DNA of 46,484 bases from Clostridiaceae bacterium (GTDB taxonomy: Bacteria > Bacillota > Clostridia > Oscillospirales > Acutalibacteraceae), in the NCBI GenBank assembly GCA_016285645.1, contig JAEERC010000040.1:1-46484 (forward strand), read 5' to 3'. Positions 16,602 through 24,277 of this stretch are shown here, piece after piece. A program made the translations under genes and the position numbers. Positions within the stretch are counted from its first letter, which is position 1, and the number at the start of each line of letters is the position of its first letter. The notes below the pieces were generated by a model. That model did no database searches. It saw nothing but the letters and a program-made list of their open reading frames with translations, and was not told where the DNA came from.

Positions 16602-18554
16602 TTATTCCGAAAGTTCAAATGTGAGTATGGATTTGAAAAGGTCGCCGTCGATTTCGATGCCGAAGGTTCCGTTCTGAAACTCTGTGAAACTTTTGGCTAT
16701 TGAAAGACCGAGACCGTTTCCGCCGGTGGAGCGGGATTTGTCGTTTCGCTTGAAACGCTGGAGAAGTTCCTCGGCGGAGAGGGTTATCTTCTGCGCGGAC
16801 ATGTTCTTTATGGATATGACCGCCCTGCTGTCCGCCTTGCCGATTTCAAAATAAACTCTTGTGTCGGGCATGGCGTATTTGACTATGTTGTTGAGCAGGT
16901 TCTCAAACACTCTCCAGAGCATCGAACTGTCGCAGGAGATGATTACGCTCTCGTCGGGTGTGCTTATATCGGCGGTGAGCCCCTTCTTGTCAAACGCGGG
17001 GGCGAACTCCTCAATAACCTGTGAAAGGTAGAGACCTATATCGAGCGATTCGAAATTCGCCTCGATCTGACCCGTTGAGATTTTGGACACCTCAATAAGA
17101 CTCTGGAGCAGGTCGTTGAGTTTTTCGGACTGGTGGCTTATAACGCCGAGGTAGTTTTTGAGTTCCTCCTCGTCGCAGCCGCCGCTCGAGACGATGTCGG
17201 CGTAGTTTATGATGGATGTAAGCGGAGTTTTGATATCGTGTGAGATGTTCGCTATAAGCTCGTTTCTCAGCTGAACGCTCTTGTTCTTTTCCTCCATCGC
17301 CTTTATCATATCGTCACGGATAAACTCGAAATCGTTTGAAATTTCGCGGAAGTCGCCGAAAAGAATCGTGGTGTCGTCCGTATAATCGAAATTGCGGTGG
17401 GCGAGCTTTTTGCTGCTTACGCGCAGGTGGTAGAGGTTGAGCGCCATCATAAAGAAAAGCGAGGCGAGCACAACGGTTACGAAAACCTGGAAAATGGCGT
17501 AGTAGAGGAATTTGAACTCCGAAAGAAGCTCGTTTTCGTGGGTGCGGTAGTTGAACATAAAGAAAAGCGTCACCATAAGCTCAAGCAGCGCCATTATTGA
17601 GATTGTGATAATGACCTTTCCGATAAACGGAACCTTGAAATAGCCGTCGTTTTTCTTGCCCGCTTTTTTCCTTATGCCCGAAATAATCCTGAACACGAGG
17701 GTGTTTCTGTAAACGTGGCCGTATTTTATTCTGGTTGCGAGCGTTATGCTGAAAAGCAGCAGAACCGAGGAGAAGACGAGGGAGAGAATCAGTATTACGG
17801 CGTTCCACAAAACAAGGTTCGTCTTCTTTATATCCGCCACGGAGGTGAGCACCATAAGCATCACGATAAACGCCACAATCGCCGACATTATAATAACCAT
17901 AAGGTCAAACGGAATGCGGTCGATAAACCGTGTGGGGGTATCGTCGGTGCTGTCGCCGGAGCGTCTGCCTATACTGCTCATTATCATACCGAGGTCGATT
18001 ATTGCGGCGAGCAGGAAAATCACCAGCATAACAAGCAGCGGGTATTTGACAATATTTGCTGTTTTGATAAGGGTCATCGCAAGGCGGAAACTGTCGTTCG
18101 CGGGCAGACCCTTTCTGAGGTAGAGGGTGATTGTTCCCTGCGCGTTTTCGCCCGATTCGGTGCATATATTGAGCGGCTTTACGCTTTTGTATTCCGCGTC
18201 GTTATCGGGGTTGAAATTGTCGTTGTCAAGCAGGTTTGAAAGAATCAGACCGCCCTCTTCGCTTCTTACCGCGAAAACAATGTTTGACCTCTCCCTGTTA
18301 TATAGGGTGTAAACATCGCTGTAATCGCGCCCTTCGAGTTTGAGGGTTGTGTAATACTCTATGTTTTCAAATTCGGGATTCGTCTTTACGCGCAGAGTTT
18401 CCTCAACGGCGTAGGCTTCGCCGCCGTCCGAATAAAAACGGTAATCCGCAAGGCAGTCTATGGCGAGGAACATCGCCACGGCGAGCTCCGCGAGAAGCAG
18501 GAATATGAATATCGCCGTGATTTTGTCCGACAGGCTTTTTATCATATATTTCAT
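16602..18554 (-). CDS. Sensor histidine kinase, multi-transmembrane, VanS/PhoR-like
   Basis: 650 residues. An N-terminal helix (about 12-32) is followed by an extracytoplasmic region to about 170 and then by roughly five further membrane helices (about 172-380). A long linker leads to the HisKA domain: the H-box ISHDIKTPLTS places the phosphorylated histidine at H439. The HATPase domain has the N-box ENLLNNIVKYA and the G-box GNGLGLSIAKSF. All catalytic boxes are intact. The ATG is one base after the stop of the response regulator gene, so the two are translationally coupled. The large membrane part suggests sensing of a membrane or envelope signal. The signal is unknown and no resistance genes accompany the pair. 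Confidence 0.92.
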   Translation of the reverse strand: MKYMIKSLSDKITAIFIFLLLAELAVAMFLAIDCLADYRFYSDGGEAYAVEETLRVKTNPEFENIEYYTTLKLEGRDYSDVYTLYNRERSNIVFAVRSEEGGLILSNLLDNDNFNPDNDAEYKSVKPLNICTESGENAQGTITLYLRKGLPANDSFRLAMTLIKTANIVKYPLLVMLVIFLLAAIIDLGMIMSSIGRRSGDSTDDTPTRFIDRIPFDLMVIIMSAIVAFIVMLMVLTSVADIKKTNLVLWNAVILILSLVFSSVLLLFSITLATRIKYGHVYRNTLVFRIISGIRKKAGKKNDGYFKVPFIGKVIITISIMALLELMVTLFFMFNYRTHENELLSEFKFLYYAIFQVFVTVVLASLFFMMALNLYHLRVSSKKLAHRNFDYTDDTTILFGDFREISNDFEFIRDDMIKAMEEKNKSVQLRNELIANISHDIKTPLTSIINYADIVSSGGCDEEELKNYLGVISHQSEKLNDLLQSLIEVSKISTGQIEANFESLDIGLYLSQVIEEFAPAFDKKGLTADISTPDESVIISCDSSMLWRVFENLLNNIVKYAMPDTRVYFEIGKADSRAVISIKNMSAQKITLSAEELLQRFKRNDKSRSTGGNGLGLSIAKSFTEFQNGTFGIEIDGDLFKSILTFELSE

Positions 18555-18555
18555 A

Positions 18556-19263
18556 TCAGTTCATCTTCTCCATTTTATATCCGTAGCCGAAAACGGAAAT
18601 AATATATCTCGGCTGAGCGGGAAGGATTTCGATTTTCTCGCGGATGTGTCTTATGTGAACAAGCACGGCGTTTTCCATACCGAGCGGGTCCGCGTTCCAT
18701 ACGTTTTTGTAAATATCCTTCGGGGAATAGACCGTGCCGGCGTTTTCCGCGAGAAATTTGAGAATGGAGTATTCGGTAGGGGTCAGGTTTATGGCCTTGC
18801 CGTCAACCTCAACCGACTTGGAATCGTCGTCAATCACTATGGGACCGTTGGCGATAACATTCTTGCTCTGCGCGGCGGGAGCGCCGCTGTTTTTCCAAGA
18901 GTTGCGCTTTAACTGATATTCGACTCTCGCCGCGACCTCGATTTTGTTGAACGGTTTTGTGATGTAGTCGTCAATGCCGAGGCGGAACGCCATTCGTTTA
19001 TCTTCCGCCTCGCTTTTCGCCGTGAGCAGAATCACGGGGATATCCGAGAATTTGCGTATTTCGCACAGCGCCTCAATGCCGTCCATTTCGGGCATCATAA
19101 CATCCATGAGCAGAAGGTCTATGCCGCCGTTTTTTACCGCATCAAGCGCCTGTTTGCCGTTGTACGCCTCAATTATGTCGTATTCGCCGTTGTCGGCTGA
19201 AAGGTAGATTCTCAGTGCCCTTACAATATCCTTTTCGTCGTCGCAGATAAGTATTTTATACAT
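18556..19263 (-). CDS. OmpR/PhoB-family response regulator, partner of the adjacent kinase
   Basis: 235 residues. The receiver domain has acidic D8/D9, phospho-acceptor D54 in LLLMDVMMPEMDG, T81 and K103 (TKPF). The C-terminal winged helix of the OmpR/VanR type ends with ISVFGYGYKMEK. The ribosome binding site GGGAGG lies 7 bases before the ATG on the minus strand. A promoter at 19324-19352 and a tandem 11-bp repeat at 19377-19398 lie upstream, which is the layout expected for autoregulation. The repeat also sits beside the opposite-facing promoter for the GNAT transcript, a likely second target. Confidence 0.93.
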   Translation of the reverse strand: MYKILICDDEKDIVRALRIYLSADNGEYDIIEAYNGKQALDAVKNGGIDLLLMDVMMPEMDGIEALCEIRKFSDIPVILLTAKSEAEDKRMAFRLGIDDYITKPFNKIEVAARVEYQLKRNSWKNSGAPAAQSKNVIANGPIVIDDDSKSVEVDGKAINLTPTEYSILKFLAENAGTVYSPKDIYKNVWNADPLGMENAVLVHIRHIREKIEILPAQPRYIISVFGYGYKMEKMN

Positions 19264-19323
19264 CTTTTTTCCTCCCGGTTATTGCGCCGCCTTTAGGCGC
19301 GGCGATGAAAATTAACTGAATAT

Positions 19324-19352
19324 ACAATAAATCATTTTTTTCTTTTAATCAA
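19324..19352 (-). promoter_or_regulatory. Promoter of the two-component operon
   Basis: On the minus strand TTGATT (19352-19347), 17 bases, TATTGT (19329-19324). It is 60 bases upstream of the response regulator ATG. A small GCGCC..GGCGC hairpin lies in the leader. Confidence 0.5.
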
Positions 19353-19376
19353 TATCTTTAATAAAACATCATATCA

Positions 19377-19398
19377 AATCTTAATGCAATCTTAATGC
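19377..19398 (+). promoter_or_regulatory. Perfect tandem 11-bp direct repeat, probable response-regulator operator
   Basis: AATCTTAATGC occurs twice back to back (19377-19387 and 19388-19398). An 11-bp period, one helical turn, is typical of OmpR/PhoB-family dimer sites. It lies 24 bases upstream of the minus-strand -35 and 16 bases upstream of the plus-strand -35. Confidence 0.65.
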
Positions 19399-19414
19399 GC
19401 AGGTCGGTTTTTCG

Positions 19415-19443
19415 TTGAAATGTCAGCCGCCGTGTGATATACT
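19415..19443 (+). promoter_or_regulatory. Strong sigma-A promoter for the leader ORF and GNAT gene
   Basis: TTGAAA, 17 bases, TATACT, a near-consensus promoter. The transcript would start near 19450 and carry a leader of about 160 bases before the GNAT gene. Confidence 0.75.
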
Positions 19444-19505
19444 TTTAAGTGCGGTAATCACGCCTCACGGCTGATTATAAATTTTTATTTACAGGAGAGT
19501 ACTGT

Positions 19506-19541
19506 TTGAAAAAGTACGCAAAACCGGAGATTGCGGGCTGA
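19506..19541 (+). CDS. Possible 11-residue leader peptide
   Basis: An AGGAG (19493-19497) sits 8 bases before a TTG that opens an 11-codon frame, MKKYAKPEIAG, ending in TGA. It lies directly downstream of the near-consensus promoter and directly before a stable hairpin. The YAKPEI segment fits the YxxPx(L/I) leader pattern of lasso-peptide precursors, but no core peptide and no maturation genes are present. It may be a regulatory leader peptide, a decayed RiPP precursor or chance. Confidence 0.35.
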   Translation: MKKYAKPEIAG

Positions 19542-19571
19542 CGGGAGGTCTGCCGGCAACCGGACCTCCCG
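19542..19571 (+). promoter_or_regulatory. Stable leader hairpin before the GNAT gene
   Basis: A 9-bp perfect stem CGGGAGGTC/GACCTCCCG with an internal CCGG/CCGG that could extend pairing. No T-run follows, so it is not a standard terminator. It starts with the first base after the TGA of the mini-ORF, an arrangement compatible with attenuation or mRNA protection. Confidence 0.5.
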
Positions 19572-19612
19572 CCTGAGGGCATTGAAGTCAACAATTTTCA
19601 GGAGGAAAAACA

Positions 19613-20239
19613 ATGAATATAAATGACATCACAATCCGTTTGGAGAAAAAAGAGGATTACAGAGAGGTCGAAAATCTTATAAGGGAATCGTTCTGGAACA
19701 TTTACCGCCCCGGCTGCAGCGAGCACTATGTTATTCATGTGCTGCGCGATGACCCCGCTTTTGTGAGGGAACTCGATTTTGTAATGGAGAAGGACGGCGC
19801 GATAATCGGGCAGAATATGTTTATGAAAACCGTCATAAACTCCGACAGCGGCGGGGATGTTCCCGTGCTGACTATGGGACCGATATGCATAGCGTCCGGA
19901 CTCAAACGCAGGGGCTTCGGCAAAGCGTTGCTCGATTACTCTCTGGAAAAGGCGGCGGCTCTGGGCTTCGGAGCGGTGCTGTTTGAGGGCAATATCGCCT
20001 TTTACGGCAAAAGCGGCTTCGATTACGCCCGCAATTTCGGCATAAGATATCACGATCTTCCCGAGGGAGCGGACTCGTCCTTCTTCCTGTGCAGGGAACT
20101 CAAAGAAGGTTATCTTGACGGGGTAACGGGAGTCTATCAGACTCCGCGGGGCTACTATGTTGACGACGGCGATGTTGAGGAGTTCGACAGGGGCTTCCCC
20201 TGTAAAGAAAAACTCAAACTGCCGGGTCAGCTTTTCTGA
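19613..20239 (+). CDS. GNAT-family N-acetyltransferase
   Basis: 208 residues with a very strong AGGAGG ribosome binding site. The GNAT fold is visible: an N-terminal strand, then the acetyl-CoA-binding segment PICIASGLKRRGFGKALLDYSL (pattern V-x-x-x-x-R/Q-x-x-G-x-G/A) and a FEGNIAFYGKSGFDYA block typical of YhbS-like acetyltransferases. The C-terminal 50 residues are family-specific. It likely acetylates a small molecule or protein amine with acetyl-CoA; the acceptor is unknown. It is expressed from the promoter adjacent to the two-component repeat and closed by a hairpin at 20255. Confidence 0.88.
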   Translation: MNINDITIRLEKKEDYREVENLIRESFWNIYRPGCSEHYVIHVLRDDPAFVRELDFVMEKDGAIIGQNMFMKTVINSDSGGDVPVLTMGPICIASGLKRRGFGKALLDYSLEKAAALGFGAVLFEGNIAFYGKSGFDYARNFGIRYHDLPEGADSSFFLCRELKEGYLDGVTGVYQTPRGYYVDDGDVEEFDRGFPCKEKLKLPGQLF

Positions 20240-20254
20240 ACGGATAAAACCGGG

Positions 20255-20283
20255 CTTCGGGCGGGAAACCGCCCGGAGTTTTA
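20255..20283 (+). terminator. Intrinsic terminator after the GNAT gene
   Basis: A 10-bp stem (20255-20264 with 20269-20278, one G-U pair), GAAA tetraloop, then TTTTA. The next gene starts only 19 bases later, so some readthrough may feed it. Confidence 0.65.
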
Positions 20284-20301
20284 CGAAAAAAAGGTGAATT
20301 T

Positions 20302-22209
20302 ATGATAAACAGAATAATCGCGTTTTTTCTGGCGCTTTTAACCTTTTTCGGCGGCGCTTTCAACACTTACCGTCCGGGGAAAGAAACTGAGTTCACGGCG
20401 GATTATCCTTCGGGGGAAAGAGATATGGAAAAATACCACGGAATATACTCCCGCGTCGGCGACTGCGGCGGAGTGCCGACTCTGTTCATAAACGGCGAGG
20501 CGTTTCCCGCCGCCGCGTATATGACATATCTTGAGGAGTTCAACAACTATTCCGGGTTCGCTCAGGCGGGCTACTGCCTGTTTTCCGTGCCCGTGCTTTT
20601 CGCCGGAAGGTGGATAAGCGCGATGGATATGAAAAAGCCGTTTCACGCGGGCATTTTCGACACAAAGGGTCAGCCGGATTTCTCAACTCTCGACTCGTCC
20701 GTTGAAAGAATCCTCTCCGCCTGCCCGGACGCCTTTATAATCCCGAGAGTCAACCTTTCAATGCCGCTTTGGTGGATTGAGGAAAACCCGGACTGTCTCG
20801 ACGGCACAGGCAAAAGAGAATCGCTTTTCAGCGAAAAATTCAGGCAGACCGCCGCGGATATGCTCCGTGAGGTGATTGAACACGTAAATTCGAGCGATTA
20901 CGCCGAAAACATAGCGGGCTACCACATCGCGGGCGGAAACACCGAGGAGTGGTTCCATTTCGATATGAACGCGGGTTACTGCCAAACAGCCGAAAGCGCG
21001 TTCAACGCCTATCTTGACAAATATTACCCCGGCTGCGGTTTTTCGGGGCTTCCCGACCTGTCGCTTTTAAACGGGAAGGGTTCTTATCATAAAAACGAGC
21101 ACCTCGCCCGCTATCTGGAATTCGCGAGCAACGCCGTGGCGGACGACATATGTTATTTCTGCTCCGTTGCCAAGGAGGCGACGGGCAACAACCTCGCCGT
21201 GGGAACATTTTACGGCTACTCGCTCGAGGTCACGGGCTCGCTTCACGGCACCCACGCGCTGAAAACCGTGCTCGAGTGTGAAAGCGTCGATTTCATAAGC
21301 TCGCCCAATTCATATATCGGCACAAGGAACAACAATATCGACTGGACTGAGATGTACCCCGCCGATTCCGTGCGGCTTCACGGCAAGGTCTGCCTGCAGG
21401 AGTGCGATATAAGAACTTACCTCACAAGGCTCCTGTCGGAGTGCGCTCCCGAATATGACGAGGGGAAACTTCTTTCCGCCGAGGTCTGGCGCCCGCTTGA
21501 AAACAGGGAACAGTCAATAAGCGCCGTGCGCAAATCCTTCAGCCGCCAGCTCATTAAAGGCAACGGTTTCTGGTGGTTCGATATGTGGGGCGGCTGGTAT
21601 AACGACCCCGTCATTCTCGGCGAGATGCGGGAGATGAGAAATATTTACGCCTCGTCTCTGAACAACGCGAACAGGGCGTCCGTTGCCGAAGTCGCGGCGT
21701 TTGTCGACGAGAGCGCCTACAAATATATGACCGACTGCTCATTGAGGGGCACCGCCTTCAATATGAGGGAATCCCTCGGCTTCGCGGGCGCGCCTTATGA
21801 CCTTTATGACATAAGCGATTTTGAGGCGGTTTACAAAAAATACAAGGCGGTAGTTTTCTTATCTGACTTAAAGACGGAATATATGACGCGCGCGCTTGAT
21901 CTCTGCAAAAAAGACGGCGTAAAGTATATTTCAACCTCGGACATGAAAAAGAAATACACGCCTTCCGAACTCAGGGCTTTCTATGAGGCAAACGGCGTTC
22001 ACATTTTCTGCGAAACGGACGATGTCGTATATGTAAACGACAATTTCGTTGCCGTTCACGCGACCGAAGCGGGAACGAAGAAGATTTATTTTGACGGCGG
22101 GTGTTCGTATCGCGAACTTCTCTGTGAAAACGGAATTGAGGGCACGGGCGGCGTTATGAGCGTGCCTATGGAGAAAAACGAGACAAAACTTTTTGAAATA
22201 AAACGCTGA
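20302..22209 (+). CDS. Secreted clan GH-A glycoside hydrolase, beta-galactosidase (GH42/GH35)-like
   Basis: 635 residues, with a signal peptide over about residues 1-20. The catalytic TIM barrel covers about 60-430: PRVNLSMPLWWIEENPD, then GYHIAGGNTEEWFHF (acid/base candidate Glu215 or Glu216), and QECDIRTYL with Glu367 as nucleophile candidate. A GNGFWWFDMWGGWYNDP block is typical of the end of GH42-like barrels. From about 455 an alpha/beta domain resembles the trimerisation domain of GH42 (VAAFVDESAYKYM). It probably cleaves beta-linked galactosides or similar sugars outside the cell. Exact family is uncertain. Only 19 bases follow the GNAT terminator, so it may depend on readthrough or its own unseen promoter. 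Confidence 0.65.
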   Translation: MINRIIAFFLALLTFFGGAFNTYRPGKETEFTADYPSGERDMEKYHGIYSRVGDCGGVPTLFINGEAFPAAAYMTYLEEFNNYSGFAQAGYCLFSVPVLFAGRWISAMDMKKPFHAGIFDTKGQPDFSTLDSSVERILSACPDAFIIPRVNLSMPLWWIEENPDCLDGTGKRESLFSEKFRQTAADMLREVIEHVNSSDYAENIAGYHIAGGNTEEWFHFDMNAGYCQTAESAFNAYLDKYYPGCGFSGLPDLSLLNGKGSYHKNEHLARYLEFASNAVADDICYFCSVAKEATGNNLAVGTFYGYSLEVTGSLHGTHALKTVLECESVDFISSPNSYIGTRNNNIDWTEMYPADSVRLHGKVCLQECDIRTYLTRLLSECAPEYDEGKLLSAEVWRPLENREQSISAVRKSFSRQLIKGNGFWWFDMWGGWYNDPVILGEMREMRNIYASSLNNANRASVAEVAAFVDESAYKYMTDCSLRGTAFNMRESLGFAGAPYDLYDISDFEAVYKKYKAVVFLSDLKTEYMTRALDLCKKDGVKYISTSDMKKKYTPSELRAFYEANGVHIFCETDDVVYVNDNFVAVHATEAGTKKIYFDGGCSYRELLCENGIEGTGGVMSVPMEKNETKLFEIKR

Positions 22210-22278
22210 CTCCACGCTGCGTGGGTGGTGTCCGGCTATACGCTGTGATAGACTTTGCTCCGTAAGGAGGCATAAGCT

Positions 22279-22863
22279 ATGGATAAATATGTAACCGGAG
22301 CGGTTATAAAAACGCTCAGGGAAAACAAAAAAATGACGCAGGAGGAACTCGCGTCAAAAATCTATGTAAGCGGCAAGGCGGTCAGCAAATGGGAAACGGG
22401 GCAGGGCTTTCCCGATATAAGTCTGCTCGAGCCCCTCGCGCGGGCGCTCGGCATATCGGTTATAGAACTGCTGTCGGGTGAGCACATAAGCAATGTCAAC
22501 CGCTCCTCGAATATGGCAAAAAGCAGTTTTTATGTGTGCCCCGTATGCGGCAACGCTGTCCGCTCCACGGGCAGCGCCCTTGTAAGCTGCTGCGGCATAA
22601 CCCTGCCGCCGCTCGAGGCGGAGGAGGCGGACGGTGAGCACGCGATAAGCATTGAATCCGTTGAGGACGAATACTTTGTTCACATCGACCACCCGATGAC
22701 GAAGGAGCATTATATAAGTTTCATCGCCTGCGTGTCCGATTCCGAGGTTCAGTTTGTAAAACTCTATCCCGAGGGCGCCGCAGAGGCGAGGTTTAAGAAA
22801 AACCGCGTTAAATATATCTACGCTTACTGCAACCGCCACGGGCTTTTCAGAATTAAAAATTAG
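22279..22863 (+). CDS. XRE-type regulator fused to a desulfoferrodoxin-like domain
   Basis: 194 residues, start after TAAGGAGG. Residues 1-68 are a Cro/C1-type helix-turn-helix (MTQEELASKIYVSGKAVSKWE). Residues 84-110 match the desulforedoxin iron site: CPVCG (C87, C90) and SCCG (C104, C105). Residues 120-192 match the superoxide reductase domain with all five iron ligands: H121, H138, H144, C184 and H187 (HPMTKEHYI and CNRHG). The residue before the first histidine ligand is Glu, where active superoxide reductases have the catalytic Lys. A redox- or oxygen-sensing repressor is more likely than a detoxifying enzyme (inference). A small inverted repeat CCACG/CGTGG lies at 22216-22228 upstream. 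Confidence 0.85.
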   Translation: MDKYVTGAVIKTLRENKKMTQEELASKIYVSGKAVSKWETGQGFPDISLLEPLARALGISVIELLSGEHISNVNRSSNMAKSSFYVCPVCGNAVRSTGSALVSCCGITLPPLEAEEADGEHAISIESVEDEYFVHIDHPMTKEHYISFIACVSDSEVQFVKLYPEGAAEARFKKNRVKYIYAYCNRHGLFRIKN

Positions 22864-22910
22864 AAAATCACCCCGGTTTCCGCAACGGATTCCGGGGATT
22901 TTATTTGTTT
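22864..22910 (+). terminator. Intrinsic terminator after the XRE-desulfoferrodoxin gene
   Basis: AAAATCACCCCGG pairs with CCGGGGATTTT with a two-base bulge, followed by TTTTATTTGTTTTT. Confidence 0.7.
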
Positions 22911-22915
22911 TTATG

Positions 22916-22944
22916 TTGATATATTCTTTTCTTATTGCTATAAT
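22916..22944 (+). promoter_or_regulatory. Promoter of the GNAT-to-GH4 operon
   Basis: TTGATA, 17 bases, TATAAT, about 50 bases before the start codon of the next gene. Confidence 0.75.
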
Positions 22945-22994
22945 AATTTTATTACAAAATGAAACACGCACGCGCATTTGAAAAAGGGGTAAAT

Positions 22995-23399
22995 ATGGAA
23001 ATAACATATAAGGACACGCACGATTTTACGCGGGAGGAGCTCGAGCGGCTCTTTCTCTCGGTGGAGTGGTCGTCGGGGCATTTCCCCGACAAACTGGTAA
23101 CGGCGATGAAGCATTTCAGCACGGTGTTTTCGGCGTGGGACGGCGGCAGACTTATCGGTATGGTCTGCGCTATGGATGACGGCATTATGAACGCCTATGT
23201 GCACTACCTGCTTGTTGACCCCGAATACCACGGCAACACCATTGGCAGAACACTTGTGGAAATGGTAAAGGAAAAATACAAGGACTATCTGCGAATAGCG
23301 GTTATTGCCTATAACGATGAACTGAACTTCTATGAAAACTGCGGCTTTGTAAAAAGCAAGGATGCCTCGCCCATGTTCATAACAAGTCTGTGGACCTGA
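22995..23399 (+). CDS. GNAT-family N-acetyltransferase (small)
   Basis: 134 residues from the ATG after AAAAGGGG. An in-frame ATG at 22959 lies too close to the promoter and has no ribosome binding site. The core matches GNAT: YVHYLLVDPEYHGNTIGRTLVEMV (acetyl-CoA loop) and the FYENCGF block near the end. Typical single-domain acetyltransferase; substrate unknown. First gene of an operon with a small unknown protein, a P-loop kinase, an alpha/beta hydrolase, the MBL-TIM fusion and GH4. Confidence 0.88.
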   Translation: MEITYKDTHDFTREELERLFLSVEWSSGHFPDKLVTAMKHFSTVFSAWDGGRLIGMVCAMDDGIMNAYVHYLLVDPEYHGNTIGRTLVEMVKEKYKDYLRIAVIAYNDELNFYENCGFVKSKDASPMFITSLWT

Positions 23400-23411
23400 A
23401 AAGGGGAGAAT

Positions 23412-23732
23412 ATGACCGAAACGAAGATTTATATCGGATTAAACGACTCGAAAACGATGAAGCAGGAGTTCGAAACCGAGAAATATATAAACATTCTCAA
23501 AAATGTGTGCAAAAGTTACAGGGTCGCTTTTTCGTTTTCTGTCACTCAGGGCGGCTATATTCACGAAAACGGCGAATACACACAGGAAAAGAGTCTTGTT
23601 ATCTCACTCATCAACGCCGACAGTGCCGCGGTAAACGAAATGGCGAAGGACCTTTGCGCGTTTTTCAACCAGGAATCCGTGCTGATAACCGAGGGTGAAA
23701 TAAGGGCGTACTATATAAACGAAAAGCTGTAA
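23412..23732 (+). CDS. Small uncharacterised protein (DUF3574-like appearance)
   Basis: 106 residues, start after GGGGAG, 12 bases behind the acetyltransferase stop. It begins TKIYIGLNDS and has a mid VTQGGYIHENGEYTQEKSLVISLIN stretch, suggesting a small alpha/beta (ferredoxin-like) protein that binds a metabolite or another protein. No catalytic motif or signal peptide. I do not recognise a function. A longer frame on the same strand (23390-23698) overlaps it but lacks plausible composition. Confidence 0.75.
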   Translation: MTETKIYIGLNDSKTMKQEFETEKYINILKNVCKSYRVAFSFSVTQGGYIHENGEYTQEKSLVISLINADSAAVNEMAKDLCAFFNQESVLITEGEIRAYYINEKL

Positions 23733-23748
23733 TTGAGGGAACGGAAAA

Positions 23749-24273
23749 ATGATAATCATAATCACGGGAGCGACGCACACGGGCAAAACACTGCTCGCTC
23801 AGCGCCTGCTTGAAAAATACAAATATCCGTACCTCTCAATCGATCATCTGAAAATGGGGCTTATCCGCGGCGGTTATACGGCTCTTACTGCCGAGGATGA
23901 CGATGAGATGACCGTGTATATCTGGCCCGTTGTGCGCGAAATAATCAAAACCGCCGTTGAGAATAAACAGAACCTCATTGTCGAGGGCTGCTATGTTCCG
24001 TTTGACTGGCGAAAGGATTTTACCGACCGTTATCTTGAAAACATAAAAATCATCTGTCTCGCGATGACGGATGAGTATATTGACAGCCATATTGACGAAA
24101 TCAACCTGCGCGCGTCCGCCATAGAGGCGAGGGACGAAACCCTCACGGCGGAATATCTCAAGGCGGAGAACGGGTTTTATATCAACGGCTTTGAAAAAAG
24201 CGGAGAAAAGGTCACGCTTATTCGCGAAGATTATGAAAAGACAATCGGTTCAATTCTGAACGGTACGGAGTAA
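23749..24273 (+). CDS. P-loop nucleoside/nucleotide kinase-like protein
   Basis: 174 residues, start after GAGGGA. The Walker A motif GATHTGKT occupies residues 7-14. An acidic LSIDHLKMGL segment follows, and LIVEGCYVPFDW resembles the substrate-binding and Walker B-like region of adenylate kinase-like small-molecule kinases. A lid region with Arg residues (NLRASAIEAR) is present near residue 122. Likely an ATP-dependent phosphotransferase on a small metabolite. Similar stand-alone P-loop kinases are common beside GNAT genes in Clostridia. Substrate unknown. Confidence 0.75.
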   Translation: MIIIITGATHTGKTLLAQRLLEKYKYPYLSIDHLKMGLIRGGYTALTAEDDDEMTVYIWPVVREIIKTAVENKQNLIVEGCYVPFDWRKDFTDRYLENIKIICLAMTDEYIDSHIDEINLRASAIEARDETLTAEYLKAENGFYINGFEKSGEKVTLIREDYEKTIGSILNGTE

Positions 24274-24277
24274 AAAG

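Noticed and set aside
17715-18239. A 174-codon plus-strand frame inside the histidine kinase
   Set aside because: The kinase has all catalytic boxes, and the plus-strand product is a His/Arg-rich shadow.
16602-19263. Vancomycin resistance locus
   Set aside because: The pair is VanRS-like only at family level. No vanH, vanA/B, vanX or related genes are next to it.
19542-19571. Leader hairpin as an intrinsic terminator
   Set aside because: No run of T follows; the next bases are CCTGAGGGC.
19506-19612. Selenocysteine or readthrough at the TGA of the leader ORF to make a longer peptide
   Set aside because: The frame does continue for 24 codons after the TGA, and a hairpin follows. But the translated continuation has no recognisable pattern and there is no sign of a SECIS-type loop or of Sec genes nearby.
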